Notes under the pieces: generated by a model
The model's database searches: none
What the model was told of the DNA's origin: nothing
The model's input: only the letters and a program-made list of their open reading frames with translations
From: JBMDXB01 sp048594885
GTDB lineage: Bacteria > Acidobacteriota > Vicinamibacteria > Vicinamibacterales > 2-12-FULL-66-21
Reading direction: 5' to 3'
DNA: 64,000 nucleotides
NCBI GenBank assembly: GCA_048594885.1
Contig: JBMDXB010000166.1
Span: forward strand, 1 to 64,000
Translations under genes and position numbers: made by a program
Part shown: piece after piece, positions 8,524 through 17,700 of the stretch
How the letters are laid out: each line of letters opens with the position of its first letter
How positions within the stretch are numbered: position 1 is the first letter of the stretch

Positions 8524-8567
8524 TGCCAAAGGCCAAAGACCAAGGGCCAACGACCAAGGGGCCAACG
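8524..8567. repeat. GGCCAAAGACCAAGG reiterated repeat
   Basis: Degenerate direct units of GGCCAAAGACCAAGGGCCAA lie just downstream of the lipoprotein stop. The same motif recurs at about 46443-46472 after the second propeller gene, so this is another dispersed short repeat family located at gene 3' ends. Confidence 0.7.
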
Positions 8568-8569
8568 AC

Positions 8570-8594
8570 GGCCCGCCTCCCATCGAGGCGGGCC
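8570..8594 (+). terminator. GC-rich hairpin after the lipoprotein gene
   Basis: GGCCCGCCTC and GAGGCGGGCC form a perfect 10-base-pair stem with a 5-base loop. It lies between the lipoprotein gene and the selenoprotein gene. There is no following T run, so it is not a classical intrinsic terminator; it may limit read-through or protect the transcript end. Confidence 0.45.
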
Positions 8595-8628
8595 GCGTCG
8601 TGTACAGGCTGCGATACACTTACGACCC

Positions 8629-9654
8629 ATGCGACAGCTTCTCCCCACGCTCGCGGCGGCGACGTTCGTCACGCTCCTCCATGCGCAAACGCCACAGATC
8701 CAGCCCGCCGTCGAACTGGCCCGGCTGGGGCCGCAGGTGGGCGAGCGCGTGCCGGATTTCGAGCTGCCGGACCAGAACGGCCGCCCCCACACTCTGCAAT
8801 CGATTCTCGGACCGAACGGCGCGATGCTCGTGTTCTACCGTTCGGCGGGCTGGTGACCGTACTGCAGGACGCAACTGGTCCAGTTGCAGGAAAGCCTGGC
8901 GGAACTGAAGACGCGCGGGCTTGGGCTAGCGGCAATCAGCTACGACGCGCCCGGCGTCACGAAGAAGTTCGCCGACGCGCGCGGCATCACGTTTCCGCTG
9001 CTCTCCGACGCCGGCTCCGCGACGATCAAGCGCTACAACCTGCTGAACCAGGAGGCGCGCGGCAACGCCGTCGGCGTGCCGTACCCCGGGACGTTCGTGG
9101 TCGACGCCAAGGGCGTGGTCCGATCGCGCGCGTTCGAGGAGCGCTACACCGAACGTGCGTCGGCCGCGAGCCTGATCGTCCAGTCGAGCCGCGCCGCCCG
9201 GTCGGGCTCCGTCACCGAGACCAAGCACCTGACGGTGGCAACGAGCGTCAGCGACAGACGCGCCGCCCCCGGCACGCGCTTCTCGCTCATTGCCGACATC
9301 ACGCCGAAGCCGAAGATGCACGTCTATTCGCCCGACCAGCCGGACGTCATTCCCATCTCGCTGAAGCTGGATGCCGGCGACTTCAAGGCGCATCCGACGA
9401 CGTTTCCGAAGCCGGAGAAGTACTTCTTCAAGCCGCTGAACGAGACGCAATTCGTCTTCAGCAAACCGTTTCGCGTCGTCCAGGACGTGACGATCGCGCT
9501 GACGCCGGCGCTCCGGAAGCGCGCGGCGGAAGAGGACGCGACGCTCGCGATTACCGGTACGCTCCAGTATCAGGCGTGCGACGAGGCGATCTGTTATCTG
9601 CCGGAGAAAGTGCCGGTTTCGTGGACGGTCGCGCTGAGGCCGCTGGAGAGATAG
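8629..9654 (+). CDS. Selenocysteine-containing redoxin (UxxC) fused to DsbD N-terminal-like domain
   Basis: Reading through the in-frame TGA at 8854-8856 gives a 341-residue exported protein. Residues 1-20 form a signal peptide ending near LLHAQ. Residues 30-175 are an AhpC/TSA-type redoxin domain with GERVPDFELPDQNGR and the active-site segment FYRSAGW-Sec-PYCRTQL, where Sec76 replaces the first Cys of a CPYC motif (Sec76/Cys79). The fold continues past the TGA with ISYDAPGVTKKFADA and VPYPGTFVVDAKG. Residues about 200-340 resemble the DsbD N-terminal domain (DsbC-interacting type) with CDEAIC. A stem-loop immediately after the TGA has SECIS features. The Sec codon sits exactly at the redox position, and both flanks are conserved in one frame, arguing against a nonsense mutation. 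It is likely a periplasmic thiol reductase/peroxidase; substrate unknown. Confidence 0.9.
8857..8890 (+). promoter_or_regulatory. Candidate bacterial SECIS element
   Basis: Directly downstream of the in-frame TGA, GCAACTG (8871-8877) and CAGTTGC (8881-8887) form a perfect 7-base-pair stem closed by GTC. With the top pair open the apical loop reads GGTC, the same loop motif as the E. coli fdhF SECIS that SelB recognises. The loop begins 20 bases after the TGA, close to the fdhF spacing. The hairpin is inside the coding region, as in bacteria. Confidence 0.75.
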
Positions 9655-9761
9655 GGAGCCGGGGAGTCGGGGAGCCGGGGAGTCGGGGAGTCGGGGAGTC
9701 GGGGAGCCGGAGCCGGGCGATTGGCCCCCGGCCCCCCAGCCCCCCGACCCCCCGGCTCCCT
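9655..9761. repeat. G-rich/C-rich snap-back element, intergenic copy
   Basis: The gap between two convergent genes is filled by reiterated GGGGAGTCGGGGAGCCGG units (9655-9719) followed by the complementary CCCCCGGCCCCCCAGCC array (9726-9761). The two halves can fold back on each other. The same element occurs in frame inside imuB and three times in dnaE2. Here it lies between stop codons and could act as a bidirectional terminator. Confidence 0.8.
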
Positions 9762-10470
9762 ATGCGTTGAGGATCCAGAACGCGCCGAGGGCGATCGAGG
9801 CGAACGCCATCACGATCGCGGCGCCGCGTCCGAGCCGCGCGATCGCGGTCGTTGACATCACGCGTGCGAAGGCAACGCCGAACAGCGACATCGACAGCAG
9901 GATACCGACGGCGAACACCGCGATGAGCCCGAGCAGCAGCGGCAGCGGGGCAGCCGCGGCGGCATCTCCGAACCCTTCGCCTCCGCTCAGGGCAGGCAGC
10001 ATGAGCGTCAGTGCGCGCAGGCTGCTCACCGCAAACGCGGCGCCGACGATCGTCGGCAGATGCGAGTGCGCAGCGGCGAGCGGGTGATGATCCGGCCGCC
10101 CGACGTGCAGGTGCCAGTGCGCCGCCGCCTCGTTGCTGTGGGCGTGCGAGTGGCCGTAGACGCGTCCGCCGATGGCTCCCCACAATCCCGCCGCGCCCAT
10201 CACGATGAGCAGCGTTCCCCCCAGCACCTCGCCGCCGCGCTCGACGACGATCGGCAGCGACCAGCCGAGCGTGATGAGCAGTCCCGCGCCGACCGCGAGC
10301 AGCAGCGCGTGGCCCATCGCGAACCGGACCGCGACGCCGAGCGCGTGCGCGCGCCGCTCCGGCAACGCCACGGCGCCGTCGCCGGCCGAGAGCGCCGCGA
10401 TCGCCATGAGGTGATCGGCGCCGAGACCGTGGATGAACCCGAGCACGAGCGCGGACGAGATCAGGATCAC
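9760..10470 (-). CDS. NicO/UreH-like nickel or cobalt transporter
   Basis: This 236-residue membrane protein has about six hydrophobic segments. Near its start it carries HGLGADH, matching the HX4DH nickel/cobalt-binding motif of NiCoT and NicO transporters. A His-rich loop (GHSHAHSNEAAAHWHLH at about 106-122) and SSLRALTLMLPALSGG in a later helix also fit the NicO/UreH group. The start is GTG at 10470 without a convincing ribosome binding site. It is convergent to the selenoprotein gene. The metal transported cannot be determined. Confidence 0.8.
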   Translation of the reverse strand: MILISSALVLGFIHGLGADHLMAIAALSAGDGAVALPERRAHALGVAVRFAMGHALLLAVGAGLLITLGWSLPIVVERGGEVLGGTLLIVMGAAGLWGAIGGRVYGHSHAHSNEAAAHWHLHVGRPDHHPLAAAHSHLPTIVGAAFAVSSLRALTLMLPALSGGEGFGDAAAAAPLPLLLGLIAVFAVGILLSMSLFGVAFARVMSTTAIARLGRGAAIVMAFASIALGAFWILNA

Positions 10471-10490
10471 GTGTGCCGCAATTCTATCAC

Positions 10491-10562
10491 TCGGAATCCT
10501 CGCCCTCCTCGGACTACTCGGACCCCTCGGACTACTCGGACCCCTCGGACCCCTCGGACCCT
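10491..10562. repeat. CTCGGACCC/CTCGGACTA direct repeat
   Basis: This is a run of 9-base units alternating CTCGGACTA and CTCGGACCC, six or more times, between the NicO-like gene and the MFS gene. It is one more low-complexity family at a gene boundary and has no coding potential of its own. Confidence 0.75.
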
Positions 10563-10566
10563 CGGA

Positions 10567-11820
10567 CTACAGTTCGCGCACGCCGTGGCTCTTCACCAGA
10601 AAATACCCACCGACGCCGGCGACGAGCACGCCGTTCGCCATGAGCATCACCGGCGCGGTCACGAGCGTCGCCGCATAGCCGGCGGCGAGGCTGCCGAGCG
10701 GCATGCCGCCGCGAAACGCGACCATATAGATGCTGACGACCCGGCCCCGCAGCTCGTCGGGCACGATCAGCTGCACGAGCGAGAACATCATCGACATCAC
10801 GATCATCAGCGTCACGCCGGCACAGAAGAGCAGCGCGGCGCTCAGCCACACGCTGCGTGAGGCGGCAAACGCAATGAGCAGCGCGCCGAACACGATCTGG
10901 ACCAGCAGCAGCGCGCGTCCCATGTGCCGGAACCGTCCGAGCCAGGCGACGACGAGCGCGCCGGTGACGGAGCCGGCGCCGTAGAACGACATCATCCGGG
11001 TGTATTCGTCGATGCCGCCGCGGAACACGTCGCGCGCGAACACCGGCAGGAACGTCACGAGCGGTCCGGCGAGGAACGTCGTCAGAAACCCGAGCAGCGT
11101 CAGCCCGAGCAGCGCCGGCTCGGTGCGCGCGTACGCGAATCCCCCTTTCATCTCCTGCATGATCGGCTTGCGCTCGGCCGGTCTGAGCTGCTTCACCGAC
11201 AGCGACAGCAGCGCCGCGATCACCATCAAGTACGACAGGCCGTTCAGCCCGAAGCACGCCGCCATGCCGAAGGCGCCGAGGACGAGGCCGGCGAGCAACG
11301 GCCCGAGCGTCCGCGCGAGGTTGAACTGAATCGAGTTGAACGCAATCGCGTTCGGCAGGTCCTTCTTCTTCACGAGCAGCGGAATCAGCGACTGATAGGC
11401 GGGGGCACCGAACGCCTGCGCCGCGCCCGTCATGAACGACAGCAGCAGGATGTGCCAGACGTGAATGACGCCGAAGTAGACGAGCGCCGCGAGGACGAAC
11501 GCGGTCGCCATCTGCACGTACTGCGAGCCGAGGAGCAGGCGCCGGCGCTCGTGGCGGTCGGCGATGACGCCGCCGATCACCGTAAAGAGCAGGACCGGCA
11601 ACTGGCCGAGAAAGTCGTCGAGCCCGAGATAGAACGTCGATTTCGTCAGGTCGAAGACGAGCCAGCTTTGCGCTGTCTTCTGCATCCACGTCCCGATCGT
11701 GGAGGTGAGGGCGCCGAACCACAGCACGCGGAAATCGGGATACGCCAACGCCGAGAACGCGCGGTTGAGGACGGGATGGGCGAATGCGGGTGCGGGCGGG
11801 GAGTCTTCTGGTGGCGCCAA
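10567..11820 (-). CDS. MFS transporter (EntS/MFS_3-like exporter)
   Basis: This 417-residue, twelve-helix major facilitator transporter matches the enterobactin-exporter-like/MFS_3 group. The N-terminal part reads LAYPDFRVLWFGALTSTIGTWMQ. The conserved loop between helices 2 and 3 is GGVIADRHERRRLL, and FGAPAYQSLIPLLV follows in helix 5. The C-terminal half has LGRFRHMGRALL and VPDELRGRVVSIYMVAFRGGMPLGS, again typical. The substrate is unknown; siderophore, drug or metabolite efflux are possible. It ends next to a tandem repeat and is divergent from imuA. Confidence 0.9.
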   Translation of the reverse strand: MAPPEDSPPAPAFAHPVLNRAFSALAYPDFRVLWFGALTSTIGTWMQKTAQSWLVFDLTKSTFYLGLDDFLGQLPVLLFTVIGGVIADRHERRRLLLGSQYVQMATAFVLAALVYFGVIHVWHILLLSFMTGAAQAFGAPAYQSLIPLLVKKKDLPNAIAFNSIQFNLARTLGPLLAGLVLGAFGMAACFGLNGLSYLMVIAALLSLSVKQLRPAERKPIMQEMKGGFAYARTEPALLGLTLLGFLTTFLAGPLVTFLPVFARDVFRGGIDEYTRMMSFYGAGSVTGALVVAWLGRFRHMGRALLLVQIVFGALLIAFAASRSVWLSAALLFCAGVTLMIVMSMMFSLVQLIVPDELRGRVVSIYMVAFRGGMPLGSLAAGYAATLVTAPVMLMANGVLVAGVGGYFLVKSHGVREL

Positions 11821-11933
11821 GCTGAAGCTATCTTAACAGCTTCTGTCTCTGTAGTTTACGCGGACGCTTGATCGCGGGCGTCGTCGCGCACTATACTCGG
11901 CGAGGGCAGGCGAAAATAAAGCGAAACACATAC

Positions 11934-12638
11934 ATGGGTCACGCCGCACGCGCCACGCTCGAATCGCTCGAATTGCTGCTCCGCGCCCGCAAGCTCGATC
12001 GCACGCTGGCGGAAACCGGGACACTCACCGTTTTCGGTACTGACGTTTCCGAAAACGGTGAGTGTCCCGGTTTCCGCGCGCCCACGGGTATCGCGGCGCT
12101 CGATACCGCGCTCGGCGGCGGTCTGCGGCGCGGGCAGGTCTCGGAAATCGCCGGTCCACGCTCGGCGGGACGAACGCACGTGCTCTGCGCCAGCCTGGCG
12201 GCGGCCACCGGTCGCGGCGAGCTCGTCGCGCTCGTCGACGCCTGCGATCGGTTCGATCCGGCGTCGGCCGCCGCTGCCGGCGTCGATCTCGGCGCGCTGC
12301 TCTGGATCCGCGAATCGGGCGACGTCGGCCGATCGCTCAAGGCCATGAATCTCGTCCTCCAGGCCGGCGGCTTCGGCGTCGTTGCGCTCGACCTGTCTGA
12401 CGTGCCATCGCGCAACGTCCGGCAGGTGCCGTACACGACGTGGATCCGGCTCGCGCGCGTCATCGAAGGCAGCCAGACGGCCGCGCTCGTCGTCGGCAGC
12501 GAGCGGATCACGCGCAGCCCCGGCGGGGTGACCATCGCGCTGGAAGGATCGTCCGCGCGGTGGACGGGCGGAAGCCACCGCTCGCGGCTGCTACACGGCG
12601 TCGTGCCGCAGCCACGCGTCATCGGCGCGCGCGGGTGA
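11934..12638 (+). CDS. imuA: ImuA-like RecA-related mutasome protein
   Basis: This 234-residue RecA-fold protein of the ImuA type works with ImuB and DnaE2 in damage-induced mutagenesis. It contains PTGIAALDTALGGGLRRGQVSEIAGPRSAGRTH (about residues 44-76), a Walker-A-like region, followed by LVALVDACDRFDPASAAAAGVD and LLWIRE. The ATG at 11934 is preceded by a weak GCGAAA region. Residues about 25-47 are encoded by a 29-base perfect inverted repeat that looks inserted between the N-terminal helix and the RecA-like core without breaking the frame. imuB follows after a second hairpin repeat. Homology is clear from gene order and the core motif; the ATPase residues are degenerate. Confidence 0.85.
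   Translation: MGHAARATLESLELLLRARKLDRTLAETGTLTVFGTDVSENGECPGFRAPTGIAALDTALGGGLRRGQVSEIAGPRSAGRTHVLCASLAAATGRGELVALVDACDRFDPASAAAAGVDLGALLWIRESGDVGRSLKAMNLVLQAGGFGVVALDLSDVPSRNVRQVPYTTWIRLARVIEGSQTAALVVGSERITRSPGGVTIALEGSSARWTGGSHRSRLLHGVVPQPRVIGARG
12009..12077. repeat. 29-bp perfect inverted repeat inside imuA
   Basis: Arms at 12009-12037 and 12049-12077 are perfect reverse complements (CGGAAACCGGGACACTCACC and so on) separated by 11 bases. The element lies in frame in imuA and adds about 22 residues relative to the expected join of the N-terminal helix to PTGIAALD. It has the look of a REP/REPIN-type mobile palindrome. Confidence 0.9.
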
Positions 12639-12679
12639 GCGTCACGGGTGAGCGTCATGTCAACGGATCCGCAGCGTTC

Positions 12680-12757
12680 CAACACGGAGGACACGGAGAA
12701 CACGGAGCCATTTGTTTTTGAAAAACATACTCCGTGTTCTCCGTGCCCTCCGTGTTG
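12680..12757. repeat. ACACGGAGG hairpin repeat between imuA and imuB
   Basis: Arms at 12680-12707 and 12730-12757, built of AACACGGAGG-type units, are complementary with one mismatch in 28. The loop itself contains TGTTTTTGAAAAACA, which can also pair. It occupies the imuA-imuB gap and might attenuate or process the operon transcript. Confidence 0.85.
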
Positions 12758-12788
12758 AAACGCGGTGGCGATCATCGATAGAGGTCAG

Positions 12789-14366
12789 ATGCACATCCCG
12801 TCGTACGACGAGCTCACGCCGCCGATTCCGGACGTCTCGCCGGCGGACGTGTTCGACGTCGGCAAGGTGTTGCCGCCATCATCGGGCGTCGTCGCGTCCG
12901 AGTTCAGGCGTGTGGAATCGGCCTACGGGCTGTACGCCTGCCTCCATTCGCCGCGCAGGCCGGACGTCATCCTGCCGATCGCGAAAGACTTCTCGCCCCG
13001 CATTCAGCGCTACGGGCCATCGTCGGTCGTGCTCGACGTCAGCGGGCTCGGGCGGCTGCTCGGCGACGCCGGCGCCATTGCCTCGGAGCTCGCGCGTGAG
13101 GGATGGGAACGCGCGAAGGGGATTTACATCGCGATCGCGCCGACGCAGATTGCCGCGTTGCTGCTCGCGCACGCGCAGACGCCGCTGATGCACGGGCCTG
13201 CCGTCGTCAGCGCGCCCGTCAGTGCGGCGCTTGCCACGATCCCGCTGACCGTGCTGCGCGACGTCGTCGAGGAGGCGTACGGCCGTGCGGCATCCTCGCA
13301 CCAGCCGATCTTCGACGTGCTCCACCGGTGGGGCCTGACGACGATCGGCGAGTTGGCGTCGCTGCCGCCGGTGGAACTGTCCGAGCGGCTGGGGCAGCAC
13401 GGCGTCGCGCTGCAGCGGCTGGCGTGCGGATTCGATCCCGCGCCGCTCGTGCCCGATCCCGGCGTGCCGCGGTTCGTGCAGTCGATCGAGCTCGAATGGC
13501 CGATTGAGCAGCTCGAGGCGCTGTCATTCGTGCTCGCGCGGTTGCTCGATCCGCTGTCGGCGTCGCTCGAGCGCGCCGACCGCGGCGCCGCGGCCATCCG
13601 CGTCGATCTACGGCTCGTCGATCGGACGACGCACGCGAGGGTGCTGCAGCTGCCGGCGGCGATGCGCGATCCGCGCGTGCTGCGCACGCTGGTGCTGCTC
13701 GATCTCGAGTCGCATCCGCCGGCCGCTGGCATCGACGTCGTCACGATCGAGGTCGATCCGGCGCCGAGCCGGATCATTCAGTACTCGCTGCTAGAACGCG
13801 CGCGCCCGTCGGCCGAGACGGTGGCGACGCTGACCGCGCGGCTCAACGCGCTCATCGGCGAGTCGCGCGTCGGATCGCCCGTCCTGCTCGACACGCATCG
13901 ACCGGACGGATTCGAGATGCGGCGCTTCGCGCCTGGGGAGCTGGGGAGCTGGGGGGCCGGGGGGCCGGGGAGTCGGGGGCCGGGGAGTCGGAAAGCTGCC
14001 AGTTTGGAAGTTGGCAATTTGGAAGTTGGCAATTTGGATGTTGGCAATTTGGACGTTGGGAGTCGTGTGGCCCCGCCCCCTGGCCCCCCAGCTCCCTGTC
14101 TGCGCCGTTTCCGTCCGCCGATCGCGATTCGCGTCACGGTCGAGCGCGGGCGGCCGGTTGCGGTGGCGATCGACCGCCGCGGCATGCCGGGCGGCCGCAT
14201 CGAGCGCGCCGCCGGCCCCTGGCGCTCGTCTGGCGCATGGTGGCAGACCGACGGTACCACGTGGGATCGCGACGAGTGGGACATCCAACTGTCGGATTCG
14301 ACGCTCTGCCGCATCTTTCACGATCGACAGACGGAGCAGTGGTTCATGGAGGGTTGCATCGACTAA
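12789..14366 (+). CDS. imuB: ImuB-like Y-family DNA polymerase homologue
   Basis: This 525-residue protein is the Y-family-related ImuB subunit, thought to lack polymerase activity and to bridge the beta clamp and DnaE2. Recognisable parts are VVLDVSGLGRLLGD, FDVLHRWGLTTIGELASLPPVELSERLGQHG (helix-hairpin-helix region), and the C-terminal WDRDEWDIQLSDSTLCRIF. The N-terminal palm residues with the catalytic acids of active Y-family enzymes are not seen. ATG 12789 follows GAGGTCAG; a GTG at 12765 is alternative. Residues about 383-436 are an in-frame low-complexity insertion (GSWGAGGPGSRGPGSR..., LEVGNLEVGNLDVGN) from a snap-back repeat, between the little-finger-like part and the C-terminal domain. 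Confidence 0.88.
   Translation: MHIPSYDELTPPIPDVSPADVFDVGKVLPPSSGVVASEFRRVESAYGLYACLHSPRRPDVILPIAKDFSPRIQRYGPSSVVLDVSGLGRLLGDAGAIASELAREGWERAKGIYIAIAPTQIAALLLAHAQTPLMHGPAVVSAPVSAALATIPLTVLRDVVEEAYGRAASSHQPIFDVLHRWGLTTIGELASLPPVELSERLGQHGVALQRLACGFDPAPLVPDPGVPRFVQSIELEWPIEQLEALSFVLARLLDPLSASLERADRGAAAIRVDLRLVDRTTHARVLQLPAAMRDPRVLRTLVLLDLESHPPAAGIDVVTIEVDPAPSRIIQYSLLERARPSAETVATLTARLNALIGESRVGSPVLLDTHRPDGFEMRRFAPGELGSWGAGGPGSRGPGSRKAASLEVGNLEVGNLDVGNLDVGSRVAPPPGPPAPCLRRFRPPIAIRVTVERGRPVAVAIDRRGMPGGRIERAAGPWRSSGAWWQTDGTTWDRDEWDIQLSDSTLCRIFHDRQTEQWFMEGCID
13935..14096. repeat. Snap-back G-rich element inside imuB
   Basis: A left arm of GGGGAGCTGGGGAG / GGGGAGTCGG units leads into a reiterated GGAAGTTGGCAATTT spacer and a C-rich right arm (CCCCGCCCCCTGGCCCCCCA). 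The whole block is a multiple of three in effect, leaving imuB open. Compare 14953-15079 in dnaE2, which shares the same spacer type. Confidence 0.85.
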
Positions 14367-14369
14367 ACG

Positions 14370-14730
<361 letters not shown>

Positions 14731-14742
14731 CTGAGCGCTTCC

Positions 14743-17700
14743 TTGTATATCGAGCTGCACGCCTCATCGGCATTTTCCTTTCTGGACGGCGCGTCGCTGC
14801 CTGAAGCCTTGGTCGATCGGGCGGCGGCGGTAGGCTACCCGGCGCTGGCGCTGCTCGATCGCGACGGCGTCTACGGTGCGCCGCGGTTTCATCTCGCCGC
14901 GAAGAAAGCGGGCCTGAAGGCGATCATCGGCGCGGAGCTGACGATCGCCGTTGGGGAGCCGGGGAGCCGGGGGGCCGGGGAGCCGGGGAGCCGGAAAGCT
15001 GCCAGTTTGGAACGTGGCAATTTGGAAGTCGGGAGTTGTTTGGCCCCCTGGCCCCCTGGCTCCCTGGCCCCCCGGCTCCTGTCACTCCCCGTGCTCGTCG
15101 AATCACGCGAGGGCTACAGAAATCTGTGCCGCCTCGTCTCGCGGATGAAGCTGCGAGCGCGAAAAGGAGAAGGGGCGCTGACGCTGGAGGAACTCAACGG
15201 TCATGTCAGCGGCCTCGTCGCGCTTGCCGGACGTGCGTCGCTCGGATCGCGCTTCGGCGTCGGCGGCCTCGTCGATCGGCTCGTCGGCATCTTCGGCCGA
15301 TCCAACGTCTACGTCGAGCTGCAGCGCCATTTGCTGCGCGACGAAGAAGCGGACAACCAGGCGCTGCTCGATCTCGCCTCCGCCTTTCACGTGCCGGCCG
15401 TTGCCACCAACGGCGTGCGCTTCGCCGATCCCGCCGATCGTCCGCTCTACGACGTCGTCACGTGCATCCGCCACAAGACGACGCTGGAACGCGCGGGGCG
15501 GCGGCTGGCGTGGAACGCCGAGCGGTATCTCAAGCCGCCGGACATGATGGCGCGGCTGTTCGCCGATCTTCCTGCAGCCGTCGCCGAGACGCGCGCGCTT
15601 GCCGATCGCCTCGCCTACACGATGGCGGATCTCGGCTATGAGTTTCCGCGCTATCCCGTGCCCGAGGGCGAGACGATGGCGTCGTTCCTGCGGAAGATCA
15701 CGCAGGCGGGCGCGCGCGAGCGATACCGGCCGTATCACGACGCCGCGCGGCGGCAGATCGCGCGCGAGCTCGATCTGATCGAGAAGCTGGATCTGGCCGG
15801 CTACTTCCTGATCGTCTGGGACATCGTCAACTACTGCCGCCAGCAGGACATCCTCGTGCAGGGGCGCGGATCGGCGGCCAACAGCGCCGTCTGCTACAGC
15901 CTCGGCATCACCGCGGTCGATCCGGTGGGGATGGATCTGCTGTTCGAGCGGTTCCTGTCGGAGGAGCGCGGCGAGTGGCCGGATATCGATCTCGACCTGC
16001 CGAGCGGCGATCGGCGCGAGCGCGTCATCCAGCACGTCTACGAGAAATACGGCGGGCGAGGTGCGGCCCCCGAAGGGCCAAAAGTAGGGATGACCGCGAA
16101 CGTGATCACGTATCGCGGCCGCAGCGCCGCGCGCGAGGTCGGCAAGGCGCTGTCGATGGAGCCGGCGCAGATCGATCGGCTCGCGAAGGTGATGAATCAT
16201 TTCGAGTGGATCGATCCGAAGGAAACGATCGACCGCAACCTGCGTGAAGTCGGTCTCGACATCTCACAGCCGGTGGTGCGGACGTTCGGCCGGCTGTGGC
16301 AGCAGATTCAGGACCTGCCACGGCATCTCGGCCAGCATTCCGGCGGCATGGTGATCTGCCAGGGACGCCTCGACGAGATCGTCCCGCTCCAAAACGCGAG
16401 CATGCCGGATCGCGTCGTCATCCAGTGGGACAAGGACGATTGCGCCGACATGGGATTGATCAAGGTCGATCTGCTCGGTCTCGGGATGATGTCGGTGCTG
16501 CAAGACGCACTGCAGCTGGTGAATACGGGAATGCGAGGAGCGCCTGCGGCCGCCGCCGAGGGCGAGTCTTCGAGCCCCGAGGCGGCAGCGAGCGGGGGTG
16601 GGGCCCCGCGAGCGCCAAAGATGATGTCGGTCCTTCAAGATGCACTGCAACTGGTGAATACGGGGAGCCGGGGAGCCGGGGAACCGGGGAGCCGGGGAAC
16701 CAGGGAGCCGGGGAGCCGGGGAGCCGGGGAGCCGGGGAGCCGGGGAGCCGGAGAGCCGGGGAGCCAGGGAGCTGACGAGGCGGGCAACTGGCCCCCCGGC
16801 CTCCTGGCCCCCCGGCCCCCAGAGCTCGACCTCGCGCATCTGCCGCCGAACGATCCCACCGTCTACACGATGCTGCAGGAGGCGGACACCGTCGGCATCT
16901 TCCAGGTTGAATCGCGGGCGCAGATGGCGACGCTGCCGCGGCTCCAGCCGAAGACGTTCTACGACATCGTCGTCGAGGTGGCGATCATCCGCCCCGGGCC
17001 GATCGTCGGCAACATGGTGCATCCCTATCTGAAGCGGCGGCAGGGAGGCGAGCCGGTGACGTATCCGCATCCGTCGCTCGAGCCGATCCTGGCGCGCACG
17101 CTCGGCGTGCCGCTCTTCCAGGAACAACTGCTGCGGATGGCGATGGTGGCCGCGGGTTTTTCCGGAGGCGAGGCGGAGGAGCTGCGGCGCGCGTTCGGGT
17201 TCAAGCGATCCGAGCAGCGGATGCAGGCGATCGAAGCGAAGCTGCGCGCCGGCATGGAGCGGCAGGGGATCACCGGCGACGCGGCGGAGCAGATCATCAA
17301 GTCGATCACGTCGTTCGCCCTCTACGGCTTTCCCGAGTCGCACGCGGCGAGCTTCGCGCTCCTCGTCTATGCGAGCGCGTATCTCAAGGCGCACTTTCCG
17401 GCGGCGTTCTACACGGCGATGCTGAACAACCAGCCGATGGGGTTCTACCATCCGGCGACGCTCGTGAAGGACGCGCAGCGGCACGGCGTCCGCTTCGCGC
17501 CGATCGACGTGCAGGTGTCGGACTGGCTGTGCCGCGTCGAGCCCGACGGCCGCGTGCGGCTCGGACTGATGTACGTAAATGGCCTGCGGCAGGAAACCGG
17601 CCGCCTGATCGCGAGCGGGGGGGCTGGGGAGCCGGGGAGCCGGGGGGCCGAGGAGCCGATTCGATGCCCGAAGTGCGGGGGCGACGATCGATCGATGATC

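Noticed and set aside
8518..8856. TGA at 8854 as a nonsense mutation giving a short pseudogene and a second truncated gene starting at TTG 8884
   Set aside because: Both parts are in one frame, the missing piece is just the redox motif, the UGA replaces a Cys of CPYC, and a SECIS-like hairpin follows. A selenoprotein explains all of these.
10532..11722. Long open frames antisense or out of frame to real genes (for example over MFS, Pit, PspC and asparagine-synthase genes)
   Set aside because: They are Arg/Ala/Pro-rich shadows produced by high-GC codon use, without domain motifs or ribosome sites.
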